A stretch of DNA of 43,034 nucleotides. It comes from Archaeoglobaceae archaeon (lineage in GTDB: Archaea > Halobacteriota > Archaeoglobi > Archaeoglobales > Archaeoglobaceae). Shown one piece after another: positions 10,803 to 19,700 of this stretch; the stretch's first letter is position 1, and each line of letters begins with the position of its first letter. The stretch lies in the NCBI GenBank assembly GCA_030153385.1, contig JASKJN010000007.1, positions 1-43,034 of the forward strand, written 5' to 3'. The position numbers were made by a program, and so were the translations under genes. A model generated the notes under the pieces. That model was not told the origin of the DNA and ran no database searches. It saw only the letters and a list, made by a program, of their open reading frames with translations.

Positions 10803-10877
10803 GGGTCCGTGGCTCAGCCTGGTTAGAGCGTTCGCCTGATAAGCGAAAGGTCCGGGGTTCAAACCCCCGCGGACCCA
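10803..10877 (+). tRNA. tRNA-Ile(GAT)
   Basis: GGGTCCG/CGGACCC acceptor, anticodon arm TTCGC-CTGATAA-GCGAA, T-loop GTTCAAAC; CCA not encoded. Confidence 0.96.
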
Positions 10878-10924
10878 TTTCTGTTCAGGAGAAAGATTAT
10901 ATATTATGCGAGCTTGGAATTATC

Positions 10925-11230
10925 ATGCTCTCTTTAAACCCCGCCCTTGTGGTCAGGGAGAAGGAGTTCACTAAGGAAGAGTTGATGGAAGCTTTAAGGC
11001 TTGCAATCTCCGCAGAACTTGATGCAATAAGCCTTTACGAACAATTGGCCAAATTCAGCCCTGACGAGAAATGCAGGAAAATGTTTTTGGATGTTGCAAA
11101 GGAAGAGAAAACACATGTTGGAGAATTCATGGCCCTTCTTCTAAGCCTTGACACTGAGCAGGTAAAAGAGCTTAAGGAAGGATTTAAAGAGGTTGAGGAG
11201 GAAACCGGGATTAAAATAAAGCTTGAATGA
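10925..11230 (+). CDS. Ferritin-like/demi-rubrerythrin domain protein (encapsulin-associated type)
   Basis: AISAELDAISLYEQLAKFSPDEKCRKMFLDVAKEEKTHVGEFMALL: E...EKxHxxEF di-iron pattern in about 100 aa. Confidence 0.85.
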   Translation: MLSLNPALVVREKEFTKEELMEALRLAISAELDAISLYEQLAKFSPDEKCRKMFLDVAKEEKTHVGEFMALLLSLDTEQVKELKEGFKEVEEETGIKIKLE

Positions 11231-11556
11231 CGGAAAAGCTCAATTTCGATCCGGAATTCATACAAAAGATCCTTGGCGGGAGCAAGAGGACAACTGTTAG
11301 GAGGGGAATAAAGAGCTACCCAGTGGGAAGGATCGTTGAGCTCACTGCCAATGAAAAGTCTTTTGCACTCGCAAAGATCAGGAAAGTGGTAGTAAAAAGG
11401 CTTTCTGAGATCAGCGAAGAAGATGCAAAGCTCGACGGATTCGAAAGCAGAGAAGAGCTGATCAAAAAGCTCAAAGAAATATACGGAGATATTAGCGACA
11501 AGGAATTTTTCACCGTTGTGCACTTCGAAGTCCTATCTCAATCGCCACAAACATAA
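11227..11556 (+). CDS. ASCH/PUA-like domain protein
   Basis: ILGGSKRTTVRRGIKSYPVGRIVELT... EEDAKLDGFESREELIKKLKEIYG; ATGA overlap with upstream gene. Confidence 0.8.
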   Translation: MTEKLNFDPEFIQKILGGSKRTTVRRGIKSYPVGRIVELTANEKSFALAKIRKVVVKRLSEISEEDAKLDGFESREELIKKLKEIYGDISDKEFFTVVHFEVLSQSPQT

Positions 11557-11591
11557 CTTGAAACTAAGGATAAGGGATCCGCTTTAAAAAT

Positions 11592-12995
11592 TTAGCCACT
11601 CTCTTTTCTGCTCTCCAAACCGCTTTTAATCTCCTCGAATTCCCTCAAGAGTCTATCCCTCTTGTAATGGTGATCTATGAAGTCCCATGGAAGTTCAATC
11701 TCAGGATCCAGAGGGTTCAGAAGGTATTTGAAGTCCCTATAGCTTTTACCATCAAATATGTCCCCCGCTCTTTCATCTCCTCTTGCGATGATCGTCTGCA
11801 AGACGAATTCCCTCAAGTTTGGCTGTGAAAACTCTATACCTGCCTTAACGCATTCAACTCTGAGCAGATTGATCTTCTTTTGCAGATCCTCCAGCTTATC
11901 AAATCCAAACCATTGCATTGGTGTATGGGGCTTTGGAACAAGTGGATTGACAGAGATCTCAACCCTTGGAATCAAACTTTTAAGCTCTTTTGCCTGCTCA
12001 ACTATTCCTCGAACATCCTCAATGCTTTCTCCGGGAATTCCAACCATGTAGTAGAGCTTCAGCTTCTCGAATTTTCCCGCGCAGATTTCGACAGCTTCTC
12101 TTAGGTCTTCAAAGCTTATTTCCTTTCTCAAGATCTCTGAAAGTTTTTCTGAAGATGTTTCTGGAGCAAGCGTTATGCTCTTAACATTTCCCGCCTTTAA
12201 CAGCTCAACCAACTCCTCATTTAAAGCATCCGCTCTCAAAGAGCTCGGAGAGACTTCTAATCCTCTCTCAACGAATGACTGCAGAATCTCCTTGAACCTC
12301 GGATGATCCGTTGGCGAAGGGGCGATAAGGGCTACCTTTCCCACATCTCTTACCTCCGGCAAATCCTCAACACGCCTCCATCTTGGAGGAGCATAGATCT
12401 GCCTGACAAGACAGAAACTGCATTTCCTGACACAGCCCCTTCCAAGCTCAATCAAAAAGCATCTTCCATAAGCTCCCTCTGCGATTATCTCCTTTTCGAG
12501 ATGCTTTCCAATCTTTGAAAAAACCCTCTTCACTCTATCTTCCCTTCCAGTCCATATTCCCTCAATTCCCGAAAGCTCGACCGCTTCTTTTACCGAGAGT
12601 ATTTCCCCAAGCTTTCCCTCCACTTCTCCAATAAAAAAGGCGTCGAAAAATCTTCGCAGTGGCCTTGGATTTTCCATGACGCATGGGCCACCAGCAATTT
12701 TTATGCCTTTAAAATTGCTTTTTCGCAGGATTTCAACAGCTTTGAAGCAATCATTTTCGTATTGGATGCTGAATAAGGCAAAGTCGAATTCTGAAAGCGG
12801 TGTTCCAGTTTCAACACTTCTAAGACCGTCAAAGACGTCCGCGTAGAACCTTTCGCATATTGCAAACTCGTTTATCTCCGCGTATATCTGCTGAAGCCCG
12901 ATGTTCGCCACACCTCCTGCGTAGCGGTTCGAATAAACAAGTGCAACCCTCTTCTCCCCTTTTCGGAATTTTCGCTGGAAAGGATTGAACTCCAT
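11592..12995 (-). CDS. B12-binding-type radical SAM protein
   Basis: ELGRGCVRKCSFCLVRQIYAPPRWR, APSPTDHPRF, MVGIPGES; internal ATG (MEFNPFQ) chosen as likely start. Confidence 0.88.
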   Translation of the reverse strand: MEFNPFQRKFRKGEKRVALVYSNRYAGGVANIGLQQIYAEINEFAICERFYADVFDGLRSVETGTPLSEFDFALFSIQYENDCFKAVEILRKSNFKGIKIAGGPCVMENPRPLRRFFDAFFIGEVEGKLGEILSVKEAVELSGIEGIWTGREDRVKRVFSKIGKHLEKEIIAEGAYGRCFLIELGRGCVRKCSFCLVRQIYAPPRWRRVEDLPEVRDVGKVALIAPSPTDHPRFKEILQSFVERGLEVSPSSLRADALNEELVELLKAGNVKSITLAPETSSEKLSEILRKEISFEDLREAVEICAGKFEKLKLYYMVGIPGESIEDVRGIVEQAKELKSLIPRVEISVNPLVPKPHTPMQWFGFDKLEDLQKKINLLRVECVKAGIEFSQPNLREFVLQTIIARGDERAGDIFDGKSYRDFKYLLNPLDPEIELPWDFIDHHYKRDRLLREFEEIKSGLESRKESG

Positions 12996-13049
12996 GTTCC
13001 TTTCTGAATAATGCAAAAAGATTTTAACTTTTCCCGCACTAATGTGAAT

Positions 13050-13970
13050 ATGAATATAATCGAAGCCTCGGACAACCTGTATCTCGTTGATCTCCCGCAG
13101 GAAATCGAGGGATTCAGGAAATTTATAAGCTGTTGGATAATAAAGAATGGATCTTCTGCAGTTCTTGTAGATATAGGTCCAAAAGCAACGATTCCAAAGC
13201 TAATCGAGGCTCTGAATTATCTTGGAATAAGAAAGGTCGAATTTGTTCTCCTCACACACATTCATCTCGATCATTCAGGTGGCATTGCTGAGCTACTTGA
13301 AAAGTTTCCAACCGCGAGAGTTGTTGCACATAAGAGTGCTAGAGAACACCTCGTTAATCCCGAAAAGCTTTGGAGAGCTTCAGTTGAAGCAATAGGAAGC
13401 ATTGCGGAGATTTATGGAAAGCCAAAGGGTATTGAAGTAGAAAAAATTTACGAAGGGAAGATCGATTTTGCTGGAGAAGAAATCAAGGTTATAGAAACCC
13501 CCGGCCATGCTTCGCACCACCAGAGCTATCTCTTCGGCGAGTTTCTCTTTATCGGAGAATGCGCAGGCGTTCACGTTCCGCTGAAAAACGACTACTATCT
13601 CCGCCCCGCAACTCCACCAAAATTCCACTATGAGTCCGCTATGAACTCCCTCGAGAAGCTTCTGAAACTGGGGAGCAAGAGAGTCTGCTTTGCTCATTTC
13701 GGATTCAAGAGAGATAGCGTTGAAATCGTTGAGAGAGCGATTAAACAGCTGAAGCTCTGGGTATCCACCGTCTACGATATAGCTTGCAGAAGGGATATAA
13801 GAGATGAGAGGGAGCTGAGCAGAATTGCAAAGGTAGAACTTCTCGAGAAAGATACAAAATTCTCGAACTACAAACTACTTGACGATGACATAAAGAAGAG
13901 AGAAGACTTCTTCATTGAAAGCACGCTCAAAGGGATTCAGGAATACGTTTACGAAACATACTGCCTCTGA
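13050..13970 (+). CDS. Metallo-beta-lactamase fold hydrolase
   Basis: LLTHIHLDHSGGIAEL, ETPGHASHHQSYLF; start MNIIEASDNLYLVDL. Confidence 0.92.
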   Translation: MNIIEASDNLYLVDLPQEIEGFRKFISCWIIKNGSSAVLVDIGPKATIPKLIEALNYLGIRKVEFVLLTHIHLDHSGGIAELLEKFPTARVVAHKSAREHLVNPEKLWRASVEAIGSIAEIYGKPKGIEVEKIYEGKIDFAGEEIKVIETPGHASHHQSYLFGEFLFIGECAGVHVPLKNDYYLRPATPPKFHYESAMNSLEKLLKLGSKRVCFAHFGFKRDSVEIVERAIKQLKLWVSTVYDIACRRDIRDERELSRIAKVELLEKDTKFSNYKLLDDDIKKREDFFIESTLKGIQEYVYETYCL

Positions 13971-13979
13971 GGTGCTGAT

Positions 13980-14813
13980 TTGGAGGCAAGAGATTGGGCA
14001 AGGATCTTGGTTGAGATAAGAAGAAATATCGTCAAAATTTTCGCCCTCTTAGCCATTGCGATATTCGTCTCCTTTCCCTTCACCCCAGCACTCATCAGTC
14101 TCGTCATTGAAGAGATGTATCCAAAGCCCTCACTCAGCGAAGAACAGATTCAGAAGATTTCTGAAGAGCTTAAAAGATCTGCGGAGAGATTAAAGAACTC
14201 GAGCGAGATTTCGGCACTCGAAGAGCTCAGAAACATCTCTAAGCTCGTGACCCCGTTCGCTGGCCCCGTTGTGCTGACTCCATTGGAATCTCTTGTGCTG
14301 AGCATAAAGATTTCGATAGCCATAGGTTTGGGAGCGACGCTCCCTTACCTGCTTATACTGGCGAGCAGGGCTTTAAGAACGAGTGGAATCATCAAAAAGT
14401 CTGCTAAAGCCTACGCTGTCTCCTCGCTTCTTCTTTTCATCTTCGGATTAGTATACGGATTTTTTATAATGAAATTTGTTATACACTTTCTTCACAGCAT
14501 TACTGTCTCACAGGGAGTAACCCCGCTTTACAGCCTTTCGGAATTCGTGAACTTTGTCATCCTCATGACCCTGATCTTCGGCTTCTTCTTCCAGATACCC
14601 ATTGTTATCGTTTTTCTCGTTAAAAACGGTGTTATAAAATACTCAACGATCAGATACTACCGCAGGCACATCTATGTGCTATTCTTTGCCATTTCCGCGC
14701 TTGTAACGCCCACGGTCGACATTTTCACCCAGACCATGCTTGCATTGCCGATGATCCTCTTATTCGAGATCGGATTGCTTTTTTCAAAAGTACTCAGTCC
14801 TGCTCGGTCTTGA
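13980..14813 (+). CDS. tatC: Divergent TatC, twin-arginine translocase subunit
   Basis: C-terminal SLSEFVNFVILMTLIFGFFFQIPIVIVFLVKNG...RYYRRHIYVLFFAISALVTPTVDIFTQTMLALPMILLFEIG matches the TatC pattern; TTG start. Confidence 0.85.
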   Translation: MEARDWARILVEIRRNIVKIFALLAIAIFVSFPFTPALISLVIEEMYPKPSLSEEQIQKISEELKRSAERLKNSSEISALEELRNISKLVTPFAGPVVLTPLESLVLSIKISIAIGLGATLPYLLILASRALRTSGIIKKSAKAYAVSSLLLFIFGLVYGFFIMKFVIHFLHSITVSQGVTPLYSLSEFVNFVILMTLIFGFFFQIPIVIVFLVKNGVIKYSTIRYYRRHIYVLFFAISALVTPTVDIFTQTMLALPMILLFEIGLLFSKVLSPARS

Positions 14814-15081
14814 CCGCTTCAACGATCTTCTTCCCCGCAACAACCTCGTCAATGCTGTGCACCACACCACCGAGTGCCTCGATCTCATTTTTTATTTCAT
14901 CGTAATCCAAGTTAGTGCCGACGATCGTGATCTTAACAGACTCCGTCTCCTGATCGATCTCTGAAAGCGTTATGTTAACTCCTTCAACATTCTCAAGTTC
15001 GCTGAGTTTAAGGGCAAAGGAAACATTGGATGGTTCGTGAGACTTGAGAACGTCAAGTACGATCCTCCTCAACCCCCCCAT
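14794..15081 (-). CDS. DUF211 family protein
   Basis: MGGLRRIVLDVLKSHEPSNVSFALKLSELENVEGVNITLSEIDQETESVKITIVG; DUF211-like. Confidence 0.88.
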   Translation of the reverse strand: MGGLRRIVLDVLKSHEPSNVSFALKLSELENVEGVNITLSEIDQETESVKITIVGTNLDYDEIKNEIEALGGVVHSIDEVVAGKKIVEAVKTEQD

Positions 15082-15120
15082 ACAAAAGGTTTTATTACCC
15101 CAAATATTTTAAAGGTTTTC

Positions 15121-15759
15121 ATGTTCGATCTGCACACTCATTCGATCTTCAGCGATGGTGAACTTATGCCGAGCGAAATGGTTAGGAGAATGGCTTCCAT
15201 TGGAAATGAAGGATTCGCCATCACCGACCATGCGGACTTTTCAAACATATCTCACGTTCTTTCAAATCTCCTAAAGCTAAGAGATTTTGATTACGAGATC
15301 GAATTTCTCGTCGGAGTTGAGATCACGCATGTTCCCCCAAAGCTGATAGGCAGGGCTGTGGAACTTGCTTGGAAAGAGGGTGCTGAAATTGTGGTTGTGC
15401 ACGGGGAGACGATCGCTGAACCTGTGGCTGAAGGAACGAATTCGAGTGCATTGGATGAGGAGATCAACATTCTGGCCCATCCCGGGCTGATCAAAGATGA
15501 AGATGCGGAAAAGGCAAGAGAGAACAAGATCTTCCTGGAGATCTCCGCAAGAAAAGGGCATTGCCTGGCAAATGGGCACGTTGCAAGAGTAGCGGAAAAA
15601 TTCTCATGCGATCTCGTGATCAACACGGACATGCATTCTCCAAGCGATATAATAAACTCTGAGGTGGCAAAAAAGATCCTTCTCGGCTCTGGAGTTAAAG
15701 AACCCGAAAAAGTGCTTAGGAATAACGAGACGCTATTTAGAAAGCTCAGGAATAGGTAA
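15121..15759 (+). CDS. PHP-domain phosphoesterase (histidinol-phosphatase-like)
   Basis: FDLHTHSIFSDGELMPSEMVRRM, FAITDHADFSN, INTDMHSPSDI; ATG at 15121 preferred over track start 15037. Confidence 0.92.
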   Translation: MFDLHTHSIFSDGELMPSEMVRRMASIGNEGFAITDHADFSNISHVLSNLLKLRDFDYEIEFLVGVEITHVPPKLIGRAVELAWKEGAEIVVVHGETIAEPVAEGTNSSALDEEINILAHPGLIKDEDAEKARENKIFLEISARKGHCLANGHVARVAEKFSCDLVINTDMHSPSDIINSEVAKKILLGSGVKEPEKVLRNNETLFRKLRNR

Positions 15760-16653
15760 TCTTTTTTCGAGCATTTCAAATGTCATTATATCCACGATCC
15801 TTTCAAGCTTCCTCTTTTCCTCACAACCTGGAAATGATGCCAAGTATTCCTTGCTTTTTTCTGCGAAAACAGATATTAGCCTGAGAATCTCCTTTATCGC
15901 CTTCTCTTTGCCGAATTTCTTCTCATAAAGCTGTGGCAGAGTCAGGGATTCGAGCTGGGATCTCTTTTCATCCAAAACTTCCAGATATTCGAGCAGATCA
16001 TCCACAAGCTGATAAGCTATTCCTAAGCTCAGCCCATAATTTTGAAGATTCTCCATAGCTTCGCTGTCTTTACAGACAATTTTACAAGCGATCTTTGCCG
16101 AGTATGCGAATGCATAAGCGGTTTTCTTTTCTATGCACTCAAAATACTCCTCTTCACCGAATTCGCTGGTTTTGCTGTAAATATCGATCAGCTCTCCCTC
16201 GCACATTTTCAATCCTGCAAATGCGGAATCTCTAATGACTTCTTCTCCATAAATTGAGAGTAGTTCGATTGCTTTCGAGATCAGCCAGTCCCCAAAAACT
16301 ATCGCAAATTCTTCACCATATTTCACGTGAATCGGCAAGGAATTACGTCGCAAGTTGGCTCTATCTATTAGATCATCGTGAACCAAGCTTGCGGTGTGAA
16401 GGAGCTCTCCCGCAATCGCAAAATTCATTAGCCTCTTATAACTACCGCCACAGAGTTTGCCCGAAATAAGCGCTATTATTGGTCTTATTCTCTTTCCACC
16501 CGCGGATAATATGTATTCCAGCGCCTCTCTTATCTTGGGGTGAGTATCAACATTTTTTAAAAACTTTCTGAGTTCTTCCTCGAAAATCCTGTACTCTTCC
16601 CAGCTCTCAATCACCAGTTTTGTATGATGATAGCAACATATAACCTTTTTCAT
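15733..16653 (-). CDS. Polyprenyl (geranylgeranyl-type) diphosphate synthase
   Basis: GGKRIRPIIALIS, LVHDDLIDRANLRR first Asp-rich motif, YQLVDDLLEYLE second motif. Confidence 0.93.
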   Translation of the reverse strand: MKKVICCYHHTKLVIESWEEYRIFEEELRKFLKNVDTHPKIREALEYILSAGGKRIRPIIALISGKLCGGSYKRLMNFAIAGELLHTASLVHDDLIDRANLRRNSLPIHVKYGEEFAIVFGDWLISKAIELLSIYGEEVIRDSAFAGLKMCEGELIDIYSKTSEFGEEEYFECIEKKTAYAFAYSAKIACKIVCKDSEAMENLQNYGLSLGIAYQLVDDLLEYLEVLDEKRSQLESLTLPQLYEKKFGKEKAIKEILRLISVFAEKSKEYLASFPGCEEKRKLERIVDIMTFEMLEKRLPIPELSK

Positions 16654-17444
16654 TCTCGCAATGAAATAGCTGTGCTTAAAATGATCAGAATCCCACCAAA
16701 AATTTGCTTGGAAGTAAGAATTTCCCCGAAGTAAATATATCCCACGACAATAGCGCTGAGAGGCTCGATCAATGCAATAATTGGGGCTCTATGAAGCTTA
16801 ACGTGCTTTATTCCATAAACAAGAAGAGTGAACGGAATTGCGGATGGGATCAGACCGAGCCCTATCGCCCATGGGATTGAGAAATCCGCAAAATTTAGCA
16901 CGAAATAGGGCAAGAGAAGAAGTGAGCCGAAAAGGATATTGAAGAATGTTATCTGGAAAGATGAAAATTCTTTTGCTTTCTTGGTTAAAGCGAAGACAAC
17001 TGCATAGCTAATCCCCGAAACTATTCCTGAAATCAGCCCAAGATTTAGTTCCGGATAAGGAGAAAGCATCAAATATAAGCCAAGGAGTCCGAGAAGAAGT
17101 GAAATAATAGACTTTCTTTCTATCCTTTCGCCCGTCAGAAAAGCAAATATTAACACATAGATCGGAGCAGTGTAGAGAAGCAGGGCTGCAGTTCCCGCTT
17201 CAACATGCTGTATTGCGCTGATGTAAGAAACGATCGTGAGCAGATTGAAGAATGCCAAGGCGAAGAGAAGTTTTGATATCCTCAGCTTCTCCCTTGTGAG
17301 CACGATTAAAGGAAGAAGGAATATCGTGGCAAAAAAGAGGCGGAGAAAGGTGACAGAAAGAGGGTCGCTACCTGTGTTGCGAACAAAGATCGATATCGTG
17401 CCCATTAAAATGGCAGAAAAAAGGATCGCTAACTCTCCTCTCAT
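16650..17444 (-). CDS. EamA/DMT-family transporter
   Basis: 264 aa with multiple TM helices; LIEPLSAIVVGYIYFGEILTSKQIFGGILIILS. Confidence 0.92.
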   Translation of the reverse strand: MRGELAILFSAILMGTISIFVRNTGSDPLSVTFLRLFFATIFLLPLIVLTREKLRISKLLFALAFFNLLTIVSYISAIQHVEAGTAALLLYTAPIYVLIFAFLTGERIERKSIISLLLGLLGLYLMLSPYPELNLGLISGIVSGISYAVVFALTKKAKEFSSFQITFFNILFGSLLLLPYFVLNFADFSIPWAIGLGLIPSAIPFTLLVYGIKHVKLHRAPIIALIEPLSAIVVGYIYFGEILTSKQIFGGILIILSTAISLRE

Positions 17445-18757
17445 TATGTATCTGGGAGTGTTCCCCTGAGATATTCTTCGTATGCTTTCAGATCGAAGTA
17501 ACCGTGACCGCTTAGGTTAAAGACTATCACCTTCTCCTCACCATTCTTCTTCGCTTCCAGAGCTTTGTCAATTGCCACCTTTATTGCGTGAGCACTTTCC
17601 GGAGCAGGAATTATTCCCTCAACCCTCGAGAATAAGACACCTGCTTCGAAGACTTCACGCTGTCCTAAAGCTATGGGCTTCACGATTCCGTTTTTCACTA
17701 AAATGCAGAGCGATGGGGCCATTCCGTGATATCGAAGCCCTCCTGCATGTATTGGTGGTGGGATGAAGTCGTGGCCGAGTGTATACATCATAAGCAGTGG
17801 TGTCAAGCCCGCGGTGTCTCCGAAGTCGTATCTGTATTCCCCGGAGGTCAGTGTTGGACAGGCTCTTGGCTCAACTGCGATCAGCTCAATGCCCTCATTA
17901 ACCGCATCTTTCACGAAGGGGTAAATGAATCCCGCGTAGTTGCTTCCGCCTCCAACACAGCCGATGAGGTAGTCTGGCTTAAGGTCGAGAAGTTCAAGCT
18001 GTTTCTTAACCTCAAGACCGATAATGGTCTGGTGCAAAAGAACATGATTCAGTACACTCCCAAGGCTATACTTCGCATTTCCACTCCTAACAGCGGTCTC
18101 AACCGCTTCGCTTATTGCAATTCCAAGACTTCCGGGACAATCTGGATCCTTTTCAAGGATTTTCCGCCCGCTTTCTGTAAGATTGCTTGGCGATGGAATA
18201 ACTTCCGCTTTCCAGGTTTCCATTAAAATTCTCCGATAGGGTTTCTGTTCATAACTCGCCTTCACCATGTAAACCCTGCACTTCAGACCGAAGAGATTGG
18301 TTGCGAAGGCCAGTGCTGAACCCCATTGCCCCGCACCAGTTTCAGTTGTGAGCATCTCCACTCCTTCCTTCATGTTGTAGTATGCCTGAGCTATCGCTGT
18401 ATTCGGCTTATGGCTCCCGGGAGGACTGACACCCTCGTATTTATAGAAGATCTTCGCCGGTGTCTTGAGAGTTTTTTCCAGTCTTTCCGCTCTCACAAGT
18501 GGAGTCGGTCTGTAGAGTCGATAGATCTCGAGAACTTCCTCTGGGATCCTGATCCATCTATCCTCACTCATTTCCTGCTTTATCAGAGACTTTGGAAAAA
18601 TTGGCTCAAGTTCGTGTGGCTTTATTGGTTCATTAGTTGCCGGATTCAGCGGTAGAGGAATCTTTTCTGGAAGATCTGGGATTATGTTGTACCATCTCCT
18701 TGGTAGATATTCCTCATCAAGAACGTATCTGCTCATACCTTCTGAGAATTTTCCCAC
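17444..18757 (-). CDS. trpB2: TrpB-like pyridoxal-phosphate enzyme (tryptophan synthase beta, TrpB2 type)
   Basis: [12 protein letters not shown]-like [55 protein letters not shown]. Confidence 0.95.
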   Translation of the reverse strand: MGKFSEGMSRYVLDEEYLPRRWYNIIPDLPEKIPLPLNPATNEPIKPHELEPIFPKSLIKQEMSEDRWIRIPEEVLEIYRLYRPTPLVRAERLEKTLKTPAKIFYKYEGVSPPGSHKPNTAIAQAYYNMKEGVEMLTTETGAGQWGSALAFATNLFGLKCRVYMVKASYEQKPYRRILMETWKAEVIPSPSNLTESGRKILEKDPDCPGSLGIAISEAVETAVRSGNAKYSLGSVLNHVLLHQTIIGLEVKKQLELLDLKPDYLIGCVGGGSNYAGFIYPFVKDAVNEGIELIAVEPRACPTLTSGEYRYDFGDTAGLTPLLMMYTLGHDFIPPPIHAGGLRYHGMAPSLCILVKNGIVKPIALGQREVFEAGVLFSRVEGIIPAPESAHAIKVAIDKALEAKKNGEEKVIVFNLSGHGYFDLKAYEEYLRGTLPDT

Positions 18758-18785
18758 TATATAAGCCTTTTCCTAAAAAAAGGGA

Positions 18786-19700
18786 TTAGTTGCTTAAAAA
18801 CGCGTAGACCTGTTCAACCGCATCTACAATTCTCGGACCGGGACGGGAGATAATATCCGCGTCTATGACGAAAACTTTTCCATTTTTAACCGCATTAACA
18901 CTCTTAAGCCTGCTATCCGATATAACCCACTCGTAAACCACGTCTTTCCCGCCCCCCATACCACTGCCACTGCTCACGATTATTACATCTGGATTTGCTC
19001 TGATCAGGTCTTCTACGCTCACGGTTCTCCAGCCCGAGAAGTTGAAAGCATTAACTCCTCCAGCTATTGAGATAGCCTCGTCTATGAAGGTCTCCTTACC
19101 GCTGACCCAAATCGGATCATTCCAGATTATGTGAACTACCTTCTTTCCGCTCCTCTCCTTTGCTTTTATTTTTGAAATTCTTTCCTCCATCTGCTCAACC
19201 AGTTTTTCAGCATTCTCATAATTCCCCACCGCTTTCCCTATTGCCAGAATCGTTCTCTCTACTCCCCTTATATCTTTTGGATCGAAGGCCAGGACGTTCG
19301 TAAACTTTCTGAGCGTTTCGATGGTTGCCAATCCGTTTCCATAGGAAGCTAAAACGAGATCCGGCTTCAAAGCCAGAACTCTCTCAATGTTGACTGTCGA
19401 ATAACCTCCAACTCTCTGAATCTCACCTTTTCTGACTTTTTCGATCACTTCTGGAGGATAATCGCAGTAGTCTGTAACGCCGACAACTCTGTCTCCCGCC
19501 CCGATGGCAAAGAGTATTTCAGTATTGCTTGGGGATAGTGAAACTATCCTCTTGGGATTTCCCGCTGTTATTTCATAGCCCGTGTCATCGACAGAGAGAT
19601 TAAAGGAATTTTCAGATTTTTTCTGCTCTTCGATCTCAGGTTGAACGCAGAGTGCGATGAGAATGCATATCAAGACGATCGGTGCAGTTCTTAACCTCAT
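18786..19700 (-). CDS. ABC transporter substrate-binding lipoprotein, BtuF/periplasmic-binding family
   Basis: Signal peptide with lipobox-like LIALC; RIVSLSPSNTEILFAIGAGDRVVGVTDYCDYPPE; KPDLVLAS. Confidence 0.93.
   Translation of the reverse strand: MRLRTAPIVLICILIALCVQPEIEEQKKSENSFNLSVDDTGYEITAGNPKRIVSLSPSNTEILFAIGAGDRVVGVTDYCDYPPEVIEKVRKGEIQRVGGYSTVNIERVLALKPDLVLASYGNGLATIETLRKFTNVLAFDPKDIRGVERTILAIGKAVGNYENAEKLVEQMEERISKIKAKERSGKKVVHIIWNDPIWVSGKETFIDEAISIAGGVNAFNFSGWRTVSVEDLIRANPDVIIVSSGSGMGGGKDVVYEWVISDSRLKSVNAVKNGKVFVIDADIISRPGPRIVDAVEQVYAFLSN

Noticed and set aside
11035-11523. 162-aa minus ORF opposite the ferritin-like/ASCH genes
   Set aside because: Opposite strand of two supported, coupled genes; low-complexity Ser/Phe composition.
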